64,000 nucleotides of DNA from NCBI RefSeq assembly GCF_037201915.1, contig NZ_CP147505.1:186001-250000 (forward strand), written 5' to 3'. Below, one piece after another: positions 57,627-64,000 of this stretch (position 1 is its first letter; every line of letters starts with the position of its first letter). Below the pieces are notes generated by a model that saw only the letters and a list, made by a program, of their open reading frames with translations, was not told where the DNA came from and did not search any database. This DNA is from Haloplanus sp. CK5-1. GTDB taxonomy: Archaea; Halobacteriota; Halobacteria; Halobacteriales; Haloferacaceae. The translations under genes and the position numbers were made by a program.

Positions 57627-59603
57627 ATGGAGTGTGTGTTCGTGGGGTGTGGCGCGGTCGCCCGGAAGTACGCCGCCGACCTCGATGGCTCGGCCCTCTC
57701 CGTCGCGGCCGTCTGTGACCTCGACGCCGACCGTGCCGCGTCGCTTTCGACGACGGTCGACGCGACGGCGCACACGTCCCTGGATTCGGTCCTCGGCGCG
57801 ACGGACGCCCCCCTCGTCGTCAACCTCACGAGCCACGGGGCCCACGCCGACGTGACCGAGCGGGCGCTCCGCGCGGACCGGCACGTCTGGTCGGAGAAAC
57901 CGCTCGCGCTCGACGCCGACCGGGCGGCAGACCTCGTGTCGTTGGCCGAACGGCGGGGGCTGGCGCTCGGCTGTGCGCCCATCAACGACCGCTGTGAGAC
58001 CCAGCGCCTCGCGCGGCGGGCGGTCGTCGACGGTCGTCTCGGCCGGGTTCGGTTGGCGTACGCCCACGCCCACGTCGGCCGGGTGACGGCGTGGCACGAC
58101 GACCCCGAGTCGTTCCTCCGGGTCGGCCCGCTGTACGACGGGGCGGTCTACCCCCTGACCCTGTTGGTCGCGTGGTTCGGCCCCGTCGGACGGGTCCGGA
58201 GCGCCGACGCCGCCGACCCCTGGCCCGACCGCGAGTCGCGGTCACCCGACCGACCGAGCCACGTCGAGGCGACGCTGGATATGGCCGACGGACCGCTCGT
58301 CCGCCTGACGGCGAGTTTCTACGCCCCCCACCGGAGCCGGGAGTTCACGAGCCTCGAACTCCACGGCGACGACGGTTCGTGTTACCTCGACGACGCCGGC
58401 GACCTGGGTGGTGAGCGGGACGGCCACGCCGTCTCCGTCGGCCGCGAGGGACGGCCGTACACCCCGAACCCCCTCGACCACCCGCCGCGGCGGACGCCCT
58501 ACCTCGCGGGGCCGGAGCGACTGGCCGCGGGCGTCCGCCGAGGGGCACCCGAACGCCGGTCGGCCCGCCGGGGGGCCCACCTCGTCGCCGTCTGCAACGC
58601 CGTCGAACGGGCCGCCGACGGGGGCGGGAGCGTCGCCGTCGACGCCCGCGGCGTCCCGGCGCCGGACCGGAGCCGGATCGTCCCCGGGCGTACCGGCACG
58701 GACGGCGTCGTCGGCCCGCCCGACGCCGCCGTCCGCCTCCCGCCGGTCGGCTTCGGCTGTTCGCGCTACCGCGACGGGACGTACGTCGACCGTCGCGACT
58801 CGATTCGGACGGCGCTGGACGCCGGCTACCGCTTCCTCGACTCGGCGGAACTGTACGGCAACGAGGCGCGGATCGGAGCGGTGCTCGACGAACCGGGGAG
58901 CCCCGACCGGGACGCCCTCTTCCTCGCGAGCAAGGTGTGGAACACCAACCACGGCCACGTCGTCGAGGCCTGCGAGACGACGCTCGCGGACCTCGGGGTC
59001 GACACGCTTGACTGCTACATGGTTCACTGGCCGGAGTCGTGGGCGTACACCGGTCCCCTGCGCCGACTCGCCGAGTTGCCCGTCGAGACACAGGAGGCGC
59101 TCACCTTCCCGGAGACCGACGACGGCGACCGGGCGACGGGGGACGTGAGCCTCGAGTCGACGTGGCGGGGGATGGAGGCAGTCTACGACCGGGGACTGGC
59201 CGCGTCGCTCGGACTCTGTAACGTCGACCGGGAGACGCTGTCGCGGGTCGTCGAGTTCGCTCGGGTCCCGCCGACGGTGGTACAGGTGGAGTGTCACCCC
59301 TATCGTCCCCGGACCGAGTTGGTCGATTGGTGTCACGAGCGGGGGATTCGGGTGGTCGCCCACTCGCCGCTGTCGGCCCCGGGCCTCCTCGACGACCCGG
59401 TCGTCCGGGAGGTGGCCGCCGGTGTGGGTATCTCGCCCGCGACGGCCGTACTCGCGTGGACCGTCGGCCGCGGCGTCGTCCCCATCCCGTCGAGCACCGA
59501 CCCCGACCACGTCGTCGAGAACCTCGCTGCCGTGGGCCACCGTCTCGACGACGACGCCCGGGAGCGACTGACCGCACTCGAGGACCCCGAGTTCGAGCGA
59601 TGA
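57627..59603 (+). CDS. fused Gfo/Idh/MocA oxidoreductase and aldo/keto reductase
   Basis: The 658-residue protein joins two enzymes. Residues 1 to about 345 are a Gfo/Idh/MocA dehydrogenase with Rossmann start VFVGCGAVARKYA and the conserved VWSEKPLALD. Residues about 365-658 are an aldo/keto reductase: VGFGCSRYRDG, catalytic Asp/Tyr in FLDSAELYGNE, Lys in FLASKVWN, His in YMVHWPES, and the NADP-binding IPSSTDPDHVVENL. Such a fusion suggests two successive redox steps on a sugar-like or polyol substrate. The next gene overlaps its stop by ATGA. Confidence 0.88.
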   Translation: MECVFVGCGAVARKYAADLDGSALSVAAVCDLDADRAASLSTTVDATAHTSLDSVLGATDAPLVVNLTSHGAHADVTERALRADRHVWSEKPLALDADRAADLVSLAERRGLALGCAPINDRCETQRLARRAVVDGRLGRVRLAYAHAHVGRVTAWHDDPESFLRVGPLYDGAVYPLTLLVAWFGPVGRVRSADAADPWPDRESRSPDRPSHVEATLDMADGPLVRLTASFYAPHRSREFTSLELHGDDGSCYLDDAGDLGGERDGHAVSVGREGRPYTPNPLDHPPRRTPYLAGPERLAAGVRRGAPERRSARRGAHLVAVCNAVERAADGGGSVAVDARGVPAPDRSRIVPGRTGTDGVVGPPDAAVRLPPVGFGCSRYRDGTYVDRRDSIRTALDAGYRFLDSAELYGNEARIGAVLDEPGSPDRDALFLASKVWNTNHGHVVEACETTLADLGVDTLDCYMVHWPESWAYTGPLRRLAELPVETQEALTFPETDDGDRATGDVSLESTWRGMEAVYDRGLAASLGLCNVDRETLSRVVEFARVPPTVVQVECHPYRPRTELVDWCHERGIRVVAHSPLSAPGLLDDPVVREVAAGVGISPATAVLAWTVGRGVVPIPSSTDPDHVVENLAAVGHRLDDDARERLTALEDPEFER

Positions 59604-60391
59604 GCAAGGGGCGAGTCCACCGGCGGCGGCGAGTCGTCTCGGTCGCGACCCTCGCCGCGGTCGGTCTGGGTGCGGCGGTCGGGGGGCGCGCGCTCGTGGC
59701 GGGGGCGACGGACCACGCCACGGCGACCCGGTGGCTCCTCGTCGCCGGTGCGGTGTTCGTGGCCGAAGTCGGCTTCCTGGCCGCCCACCTCGACCCCGGG
59801 CGAGCGACGGCGGCGTTCGCGCCGCCGAACCTCGTCACGCTGGCCCGCGGTGGCCTGTACGCCGCGACCGCGGGCTTTCTGGTCGTCCCGCCGACGACCC
59901 CGGCGGTGCGGTGGGCGCCCGCGGCGTGTTACGGGACGGGGGTCGCCCTCGACGTCGTCGACGGTCGCCTCGCCCGGGCGACGGGGCGGACGACCGACCT
60001 CGGGGCGCGGCTCGACCGGGGATTCGACACACTGGGCTTTCTGGTCGCACCCCTCGTCGGCGTCGTCTGGGGGCGACTGCCGGTCGTCTACCTCTCGCTG
60101 TCGGCCGCGCGGTACGTCTACCGCGCCGGACTCGCGTGGCGGGAGCGACGCGGCCGCCCGGTCGGTGAGTTACCGGACAGCCGGGTCCGGCGCCCGCTGG
60201 CGGCGCTCCAGATGGGCTTCATCGCCGTCGCGCTCGCCCCCGTCCTTCCCACGACGGTGGTCCACCCGGCGAGCGTCCTCGTCGTCGTCCCGTCGCTCGC
60301 GACGTTCGTCCGCGACTACCTGTCGGTCACGGGGCGGTTGGATCGGACGGGAAGCGGGACGGGGCCACCGGACGGCGGTAGTATGAAGTGA
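59600..60391 (+). CDS. CDP-alcohol phosphatidyltransferase family protein
   Basis: The 263-residue membrane protein contains the complete family signature DG-x2-AR-x8-G-x3-D-x3-D in the region after VALDVV, beginning at Asp115 or so. The metal-binding aspartates are therefore all present. About six hydrophobic helices span the protein. Such enzymes transfer a CDP-linked lipid or polyol phosphate to an alcohol. ATG 59600 is fixed by the overlap with the upstream fusion gene. The partner alcohol is unknown. Confidence 0.88.
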   Translation: MSKGRVHRRRRVVSVATLAAVGLGAAVGGRALVAGATDHATATRWLLVAGAVFVAEVGFLAAHLDPGRATAAFAPPNLVTLARGGLYAATAGFLVVPPTTPAVRWAPAACYGTGVALDVVDGRLARATGRTTDLGARLDRGFDTLGFLVAPLVGVVWGRLPVVYLSLSAARYVYRAGLAWRERRGRPVGELPDSRVRRPLAALQMGFIAVALAPVLPTTVVHPASVLVVVPSLATFVRDYLSVTGRLDRTGSGTGPPDGGSMK

Positions 60392-61479
60392 GCGGCGACG
60401 CTACGGGGGACGTGACAGAGCGCGTCGAGGACGCCGACTGCGGCGACGCCGAGGCCGACACCGACCGACGGGCGGTGCGGCGGTCACTCCACTTCACCGC
60501 CCCCCGAACGGTCAGTATCGAACGCGAGCGTCGCCCGGACCTCGACCCCGAGGAGGTGCTCGTCGAGTCGACCGTCTCGGCGGTGAGTTCGGGCACCGAA
60601 CTGCTGATCTACCGGGGGGAGATGCCGCGCGGCATCCCGACCGACGAGACCATCGACGCCCTCGCAGGCGACCTCACCTACCCCCTGAAGTACGGCTACG
60701 CGACGGTCGGGGAGGTCACCACGCTCGGGACGGGCGTCGACGACCGGTGGCGCGGCCGGCGGGTCTTCGCCTTTACCCCCCACGAGAGCCACTTCACGGC
60801 GACACCGGACGAACTGGTGCCGGTTCCCGACGGGATGGCCTCCGAGACGGCGGCACTCCTCCCGACCGCCGAGACGGCGACGAACCTCGTGCTCGACGGG
60901 CGACCACGGATCGGCGAGCGAGTCGTCGTCCTCGGGGCGGGGACGATCGGACTCCTCACGACGAGCGCCCTCGCGTCGTTCCCGCTGGAGCGACTCACGG
61001 TCGTCGAACCCGTCGCGCGTCGCCGTCGGATCGCCGACCGCCTCGGCGCCGACGAGACGATCCACCCCGATCGGGCGGCGGGTCTCGGCGACCGGGGGGA
61101 CCCGCCCGGGGCGGATCTGGCGTACGAACTGTCGGGCGCGCCCGAGACACTCGACGACGCACTCGACGTCGTGGGGTACGACGGCCGGATCGTCGTCGGG
61201 TCGTGGTACGGGCGCAAGCGTGCCGAGACCGACCTCGGTGGCTTCTTCCACCGGAACCGGATCGACGTCTCCTCGAGCCAGGTGAGCACGCTCGCGCCGG
61301 ACCTCCGGGGGCGGTGGACGAAAGAGCGTCGCCTCGACGTGGCGTGGGAGCGTCTCCGCGACGTCGACGTCGACGAACTCGTCACCCACCGCGTGGCGTT
61401 CGAGAACGCGCCGGAGGCCTACCGCCTGCTCGACGACGGCCCGGAGAACGCGGTGCAGGTGGTGCTCACACACGAGTAG
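60388..61479 (+). CDS. zinc-type medium-chain dehydrogenase
   Basis: The 363-residue protein fits the MDR/alcohol dehydrogenase superfamily: SAVSSGTELLIYRGEMP, KYGYATVGEV, and the NAD(P) motif VVLGAGTIGLLTTSAL. The usual catalytic Cys-His zinc ligands are not evident, so the metal site may be lost. It starts at GTG 60388, overlapping the previous stop as GTGA. It has an acidic N-terminal extension of about 25 residues. It resembles the bacteriochlorophyllide-type and other unassigned zinc-binding dehydrogenases found beside PTPS-like genes. Confidence 0.8.
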   Translation: MSGDATGDVTERVEDADCGDAEADTDRRAVRRSLHFTAPRTVSIERERRPDLDPEEVLVESTVSAVSSGTELLIYRGEMPRGIPTDETIDALAGDLTYPLKYGYATVGEVTTLGTGVDDRWRGRRVFAFTPHESHFTATPDELVPVPDGMASETAALLPTAETATNLVLDGRPRIGERVVVLGAGTIGLLTTSALASFPLERLTVVEPVARRRRIADRLGADETIHPDRAAGLGDRGDPPGADLAYELSGAPETLDDALDVVGYDGRIVVGSWYGRKRAETDLGGFFHRNRIDVSSSQVSTLAPDLRGRWTKERRLDVAWERLRDVDVDELVTHRVAFENAPEAYRLLDDGPENAVQVVLTHE

Positions 61480-61491
61480 CGGCGGCCGAGC

Positions 61492-61499
61492 ATATAAAC
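61492..61499 (+). promoter_or_regulatory. TATA box of the PTPS-like gene
   Basis: ATATAAAC is centred about 27 bases before ATG 61522. This separates the last two genes of the cluster from the upstream operon. Confidence 0.65.
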
Positions 61500-61521
61500 C
61501 GATCCGCGGCTAGCGGCGGAT

Positions 61522-61902
61522 ATGTACCGACTCTCGGTCTCCCGGACGTTCGTCGCCCAGCACTTCCTCACCGTCCCCGACCCCGGTCCGGAGGGCGAGG
61601 TCCACAGCCACCGGTTCACGGTCGACGTACGCCTCGCCGCCCCGGAACTGAACGCGTACGGCTACGTGGTCGATATCGACGCCGTCCACGCGGCGCTCGA
61701 CGACCTGGAGGCGCGATACCGGGACGCGCTGTTGAACGACCTGCCGGAGTTCGAGGGACTGAACCCGAGCGTCGAACACTTCGCGCGGCTGTTCGGCGAT
61801 CGGTTCGTCGAGGCGGTACCCACGGAGCGGGCGACGTCGCTGACCGTCCGGATCCACGAGGACGACGACGCCTGGGCCAGCCACGAGCGGTCGCTTCGAT
61901 GA
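61522..61902 (+). CDS. PTPS/QueD-like protein lacking the catalytic cysteine
   Basis: The 126-residue T-fold protein matches 6-pyruvoyl/6-carboxytetrahydropterin synthases. The zinc triad is kept (His14, and His28/His30 in VHSHRF), and a Glu at the C-terminal end (IHEDDDAWASHE) could bind a pterin-like ring. The nucleophilic Cys that precedes the HxH motif is absent, as is the His dyad partner near LLND. It is therefore unlikely to perform the canonical reaction. It overlaps the methyltransferase start by ATGA. This variant type seems to accompany the neighbouring dehydrogenase and glycosyltransferase families in other genomes, from memory. Confidence 0.8.
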   Translation: MYRLSVSRTFVAQHFLTVPDPGPEGEVHSHRFTVDVRLAAPELNAYGYVVDIDAVHAALDDLEARYRDALLNDLPEFEGLNPSVEHFARLFGDRFVEAVPTERATSLTVRIHEDDDAWASHERSLR

Positions 61903-62717
61903 CCCACGCGGACGAGCGGTATCTGGAGGCGAAACGCACCGTCGACGACCGGGCGCTGAACCGCCGGGTCAGGGACCACCTCGTCGAGGAACTGCCCGAG
62001 GCGCCCCGCGTGTTGGAGGCCGGTGCCGGCACCGGCGTGACGGTCCCGCGCCTGCTCGACTGGGGCGTGACCGCCGGCCACTACCGCGGCGTCGACCGCG
62101 ACGCGGGCGTCCTCGACGTCGCGCGCGAGCGTCGGTGCGCCGAACTCGACGGGGATCGGACCGAGAGCGGGTTCCGGGTCGACGACCTGACCGTCCGCTT
62201 CGACCGGGGGGACGCACTCGACGCCCTCTCGACCGACCGCGGCGACGTGGTCGTCGCACAGTCGTTTCTCGACCTCGTTCCGATCGACGAGGCCCTCGAC
62301 GCCTTCGAGGCGGCGCTCGACCCCGGCGGACTGGTGTACGCGCCGCTCACCTTCGACGGCGAGACGGTCTTCCAGCCCGACCACCCGGCCGACGACCGCG
62401 TCGTCGCGGCGTACCACGACGACATCGACGCCCGGCCGGGGCGGGACACCCACGCCGGTCGACAGTTGCTCGACCGCTGTCGCGGGCGCGAGGGCGACGT
62501 GCTCGCGGTCGGGGCGTCGGACTGGATCGTTCGCCCCCGAGGGGGTGAGTACCCCGCCGACGAGCGGTACTTCCTCGCGACGATCCTGGCGTTCGTCGAG
62601 TCGGCCGTCGACGTACCGGGGATCGACGCGTGGCTCCGAACGCGCCGCCGTCAACTGGACGAGGGGACGCTGATCTACGTCGCCCACGGGTACGACGTGT
62701 GTTATCGTGCTCCGTGA
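61899..62717 (+). CDS. class I SAM-dependent methyltransferase
   Basis: The 272-residue protein has motif I RVLEAGAGTGVTVPRLL and the acidic loop YRGVDRDAGVLDVA, then VVVAQSFLDLVPIDEALDAF (motif IV/V region). No membrane helix is seen. It is translationally coupled to the PTPS-like gene. The substrate is unknown; the cluster context suggests methylation of the product or of a precursor. Its stop directly abuts the convergent stop of the next gene. Confidence 0.85.
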   Translation: MTHADERYLEAKRTVDDRALNRRVRDHLVEELPEAPRVLEAGAGTGVTVPRLLDWGVTAGHYRGVDRDAGVLDVARERRCAELDGDRTESGFRVDDLTVRFDRGDALDALSTDRGDVVVAQSFLDLVPIDEALDAFEAALDPGGLVYAPLTFDGETVFQPDHPADDRVVAAYHDDIDARPGRDTHAGRQLLDRCRGREGDVLAVGASDWIVRPRGGEYPADERYFLATILAFVESAVDVPGIDAWLRTRRRQLDEGTLIYVAHGYDVCYRAP

Positions 62718-63077
62718 CTACGACGCCCGCCGGTAGAGGACGATCAGGACGGCGACCAGTGCCACTTGTACCGCCTTGTCGCCGAGGCCGACGGGACTGA
62801 CCACGTCCGGCCAGTTCAAGGGGAAATAGAGAACGACCTGAATCGCGGTGAAGGGGATCCCGACCAGATACAGCAGTCGCCGGCGGTAGTCGACTAGGAG
62901 GAGGAGGACGGCGACGAGGAAGGCGACGCCCGCGAGGAGGAAACTAATTCCGAGCGGGGAGTCGAGAAATCGGACGCCGAGGACGAGGTGGATCACCCCC
63001 GTGACGACGGCGAGGGCGGTGCCGACCCAGTCGAGGGTCGTGAGCGACGCCGTCTCGAAGGTGGAGTTGGACGACAT
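62718..63077 (-). CDS. DUF7475-like four-helix membrane protein
   Basis: The 119-residue protein has about four hydrophobic helices (VGTALAVVTGVIHLVLGV, GISFLLAGVAFLVAVLLLL, YLVGIPFTAIQVVLYF, VQVALVAVLIVLY). It resembles a family of short haloarchaeal membrane proteins of unknown role. A box CTTTAGG lies about 30 bases before its ATG. Confidence 0.7.
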   Translation of the reverse strand: MSSNSTFETASLTTLDWVGTALAVVTGVIHLVLGVRFLDSPLGISFLLAGVAFLVAVLLLLVDYRRRLLYLVGIPFTAIQVVLYFPLNWPDVVSPVGLGDKAVQVALVAVLIVLYRRAS

Positions 63078-63149
63078 TGTGTCACACGTTGTCGGACCAG
63101 CGTCCTAAAGTCATCGGGACCGGGTCAGACGGGCGGTCGGTACGACGGG

Positions 63150-63395
63150 TTACGGCTGGCCCGGTTCGAAGACGGTGTAGGGCGTGATGGAGGTTCGGAG
63201 GACGGCGACGACCAGTAAGGGAATCATCGCAGTCAGGAGTTTGCCGGCGAGTTCCGGCGTGAGGTACCGTATCGCGACGACGGGAATCAGCGCCGTGACG
63301 AACATGACGACGCCGAGGGTTACCCGAGGTTCCGGGGGCGTACCGTCCGGCGTCGAGTCGACGGAGACGTCACCGGGGTCGTACGAGGTAGCCAT
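63150..63395 (-). CDS. small membrane protein, unknown function
   Basis: The 81-residue protein has an acidic N-terminus and two hydrophobic helices (LGVVMFVTALIPVVAI and KLLTAMIPLLVVAVL). I recognise no family. ATG 63395 is given as start, though an in-frame TTG at 63407 has GGAGGT six bases before it and may be used instead. It faces the DUF7475-like gene on the same strand. Confidence 0.55.
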   Translation of the reverse strand: MATSYDPGDVSVDSTPDGTPPEPRVTLGVVMFVTALIPVVAIRYLTPELAGKLLTAMIPLLVVAVLRTSITPYTVFEPGQP

Positions 63396-63524
63396 TGTTA
63401 TCGGCAAACGTACGACCTCCGAGAAGTTATGTTTGTCGCAATATTTTCCTCATCCTAAATGATAATTCCGGATAGAATAGCGTCGCGACTCGGCGGGGTA
63501 GCGATCCGGGGGAGGGTGTGGCGG

Positions 63525-63731
63525 TCAGCCGAGGTCGGCCATGTAGGACTTGTGGAGACGGTAGAACAGCCACATCCCCACGAGCCAACTGAGGACGCCG
63601 TAGCCGGCGTACGCGACGGTCGGCAGGTCCATGTAGAAGTACATGTACGACCCGATCAGGAGATACACGAGGACGAACGCTCCCAAGACGCGGATGCCAC
63701 GCCCGGAGACTTGCTGTTTCGGATTGACCAT
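63525..63731 (-). CDS. small two-helix membrane protein
   Basis: The 68-residue protein has two hydrophobic segments (GAFVLVYLLIGSYMYFYM and YAGYGVLSWLVGMWLFY). Basic residues flank the first helix. It resembles short membrane proteins that sit beside transporters in haloarchaea, but no transporter gene follows in the window. Function unknown. Confidence 0.55.
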   Translation of the reverse strand: MVNPKQQVSGRGIRVLGAFVLVYLLIGSYMYFYMDLPTVAYAGYGVLSWLVGMWLFYRLHKSYMADLG

Positions 63732-63829
63732 GGATGGGGAACTACGGCTGACGGCGAGTCCGATATCGTCCCTCGGTCGCGACGGAGGTTAAGGACGAAA
63801 GTTAATGCAAAACCTGCGAAACCCGCTGG

Positions 63830-63838
63830 GATTATATG
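63830..63838 (+). promoter_or_regulatory. TATA box of the GAPDH gene
   Basis: GATTATATG is centred about 26 bases before ATG 63860. Confidence 0.65.
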
Positions 63839-63859
63839 AAGGAGCGGTCAATTGGCTGT

Positions 63860-64000
63860 ATGATACGTGTAGGCGTCAACGGCTACGGTACCATCGGCAA
63901 GCGGGTTGCCGACGCAGTGAACTCGATGCCCGACATGGAACTGGTCGGCATCGGCAAGGCGAGTCCGAACCACACGGCCGACGCGGCGGCCGAGCGAGGC
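63860..64000 (+). CDS. gap: type II glyceraldehyde-3-phosphate dehydrogenase, 5' part
   Basis: The first 47 codons are visible; the gene continues beyond the window. The start [20 protein letters not shown] is the archaeal type II GAPDH Rossmann motif, followed by [18 protein letters not shown]. It serves gluconeogenesis in most haloarchaea. The catalytic cysteine lies outside the window. Confidence 0.92.
   Translation, partial: MIRVGVNGYGTIGKRVADAVNSMPDMELVGIGKASPNHTADAAAERG

Overview
The window is a stretch of haloarchaeal chromosome. The evidence is high GC content, strongly acidic proteins, TATA boxes about 27-30 bases ahead of many start codons (leaderless transcripts), an rRNA operon of the form 16S - tRNA-Ala(TGC) - 23S - 5S - tRNA-Cys(GCA), and lineage-typical families: MC1 chromatin protein, DUF7344, a Bat-type regulator, split glycine dehydrogenase and a 2Fe-2S halobacterial ferredoxin. 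I cannot fix the genus by reading alone.

Bases 1-3447 hold a three-gene minus-strand cassette: a large protein with two winged helices, a 60-residue zinc protein and a DUF488 protein. All three use the same GGAGGTG-N7-GTG start signal. The cassette lies against the 3' end of tRNA-Cys, as an integrated element would. Bases 3448-9140 are the rRNA operon on the minus strand, with three tandem promoters, processing stems, a tRNA-like element before 5S and a terminator. Bases 9335-27001 carry MC1, a small AbrB-type protein, pyrD, and a translation block (valS, pheT, pheS, trpS, endA) on the minus strand. A NucS-like zinc protein, a HAD hydrolase, a six-PAS histidine kinase and a Hel308-type helicase follow.

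Bases 27251-40022 are central metabolism: lipA, pyruvate dehydrogenase E1-beta and E2 (no E1-alpha gene beside them), ilvA, gcvPA/gcvPB, glyA, lpdA, ferredoxin, prepilin peptidase and a DUF7344 regulator. Lipoate made by LipA is attached to E2 and used by the dihydrolipoamide dehydrogenase and the glycine cleavage enzyme. Bases 40078-47497 contain a Bat-type regulator, hisI, a coiled-coil protein, a GlmM-like mutase, hisA, hisB and a small HTH protein.

Bases 47571-56362 form an amine-use module. Two copper/topaquinone amine oxidases flank an ABC importer (ATPase, fused double permease, lipoprotein), and its divergent promoters share operator-like sequence. Bases 56443-62717 form a compact cluster of unknown product: a GT4 glycosyltransferase, a fused Gfo/Idh/MocA-aldo/keto reductase, a CDP-alcohol phosphatidyltransferase, a zinc-type dehydrogenase, a PTPS/QueD-like protein lacking the catalytic Cys, and a methyltransferase. 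Small membrane proteins and the start of a type II GAPDH gene end the window.

The two most interesting signals are a leaderless 27-codon ORF with Phe codons just before its stop, placed between trpS and pheS and followed by mutually exclusive hairpins (an attenuator-like arrangement), and the uncharacterised glycosyltransferase/oxidoreductase/PTPS-like cluster.
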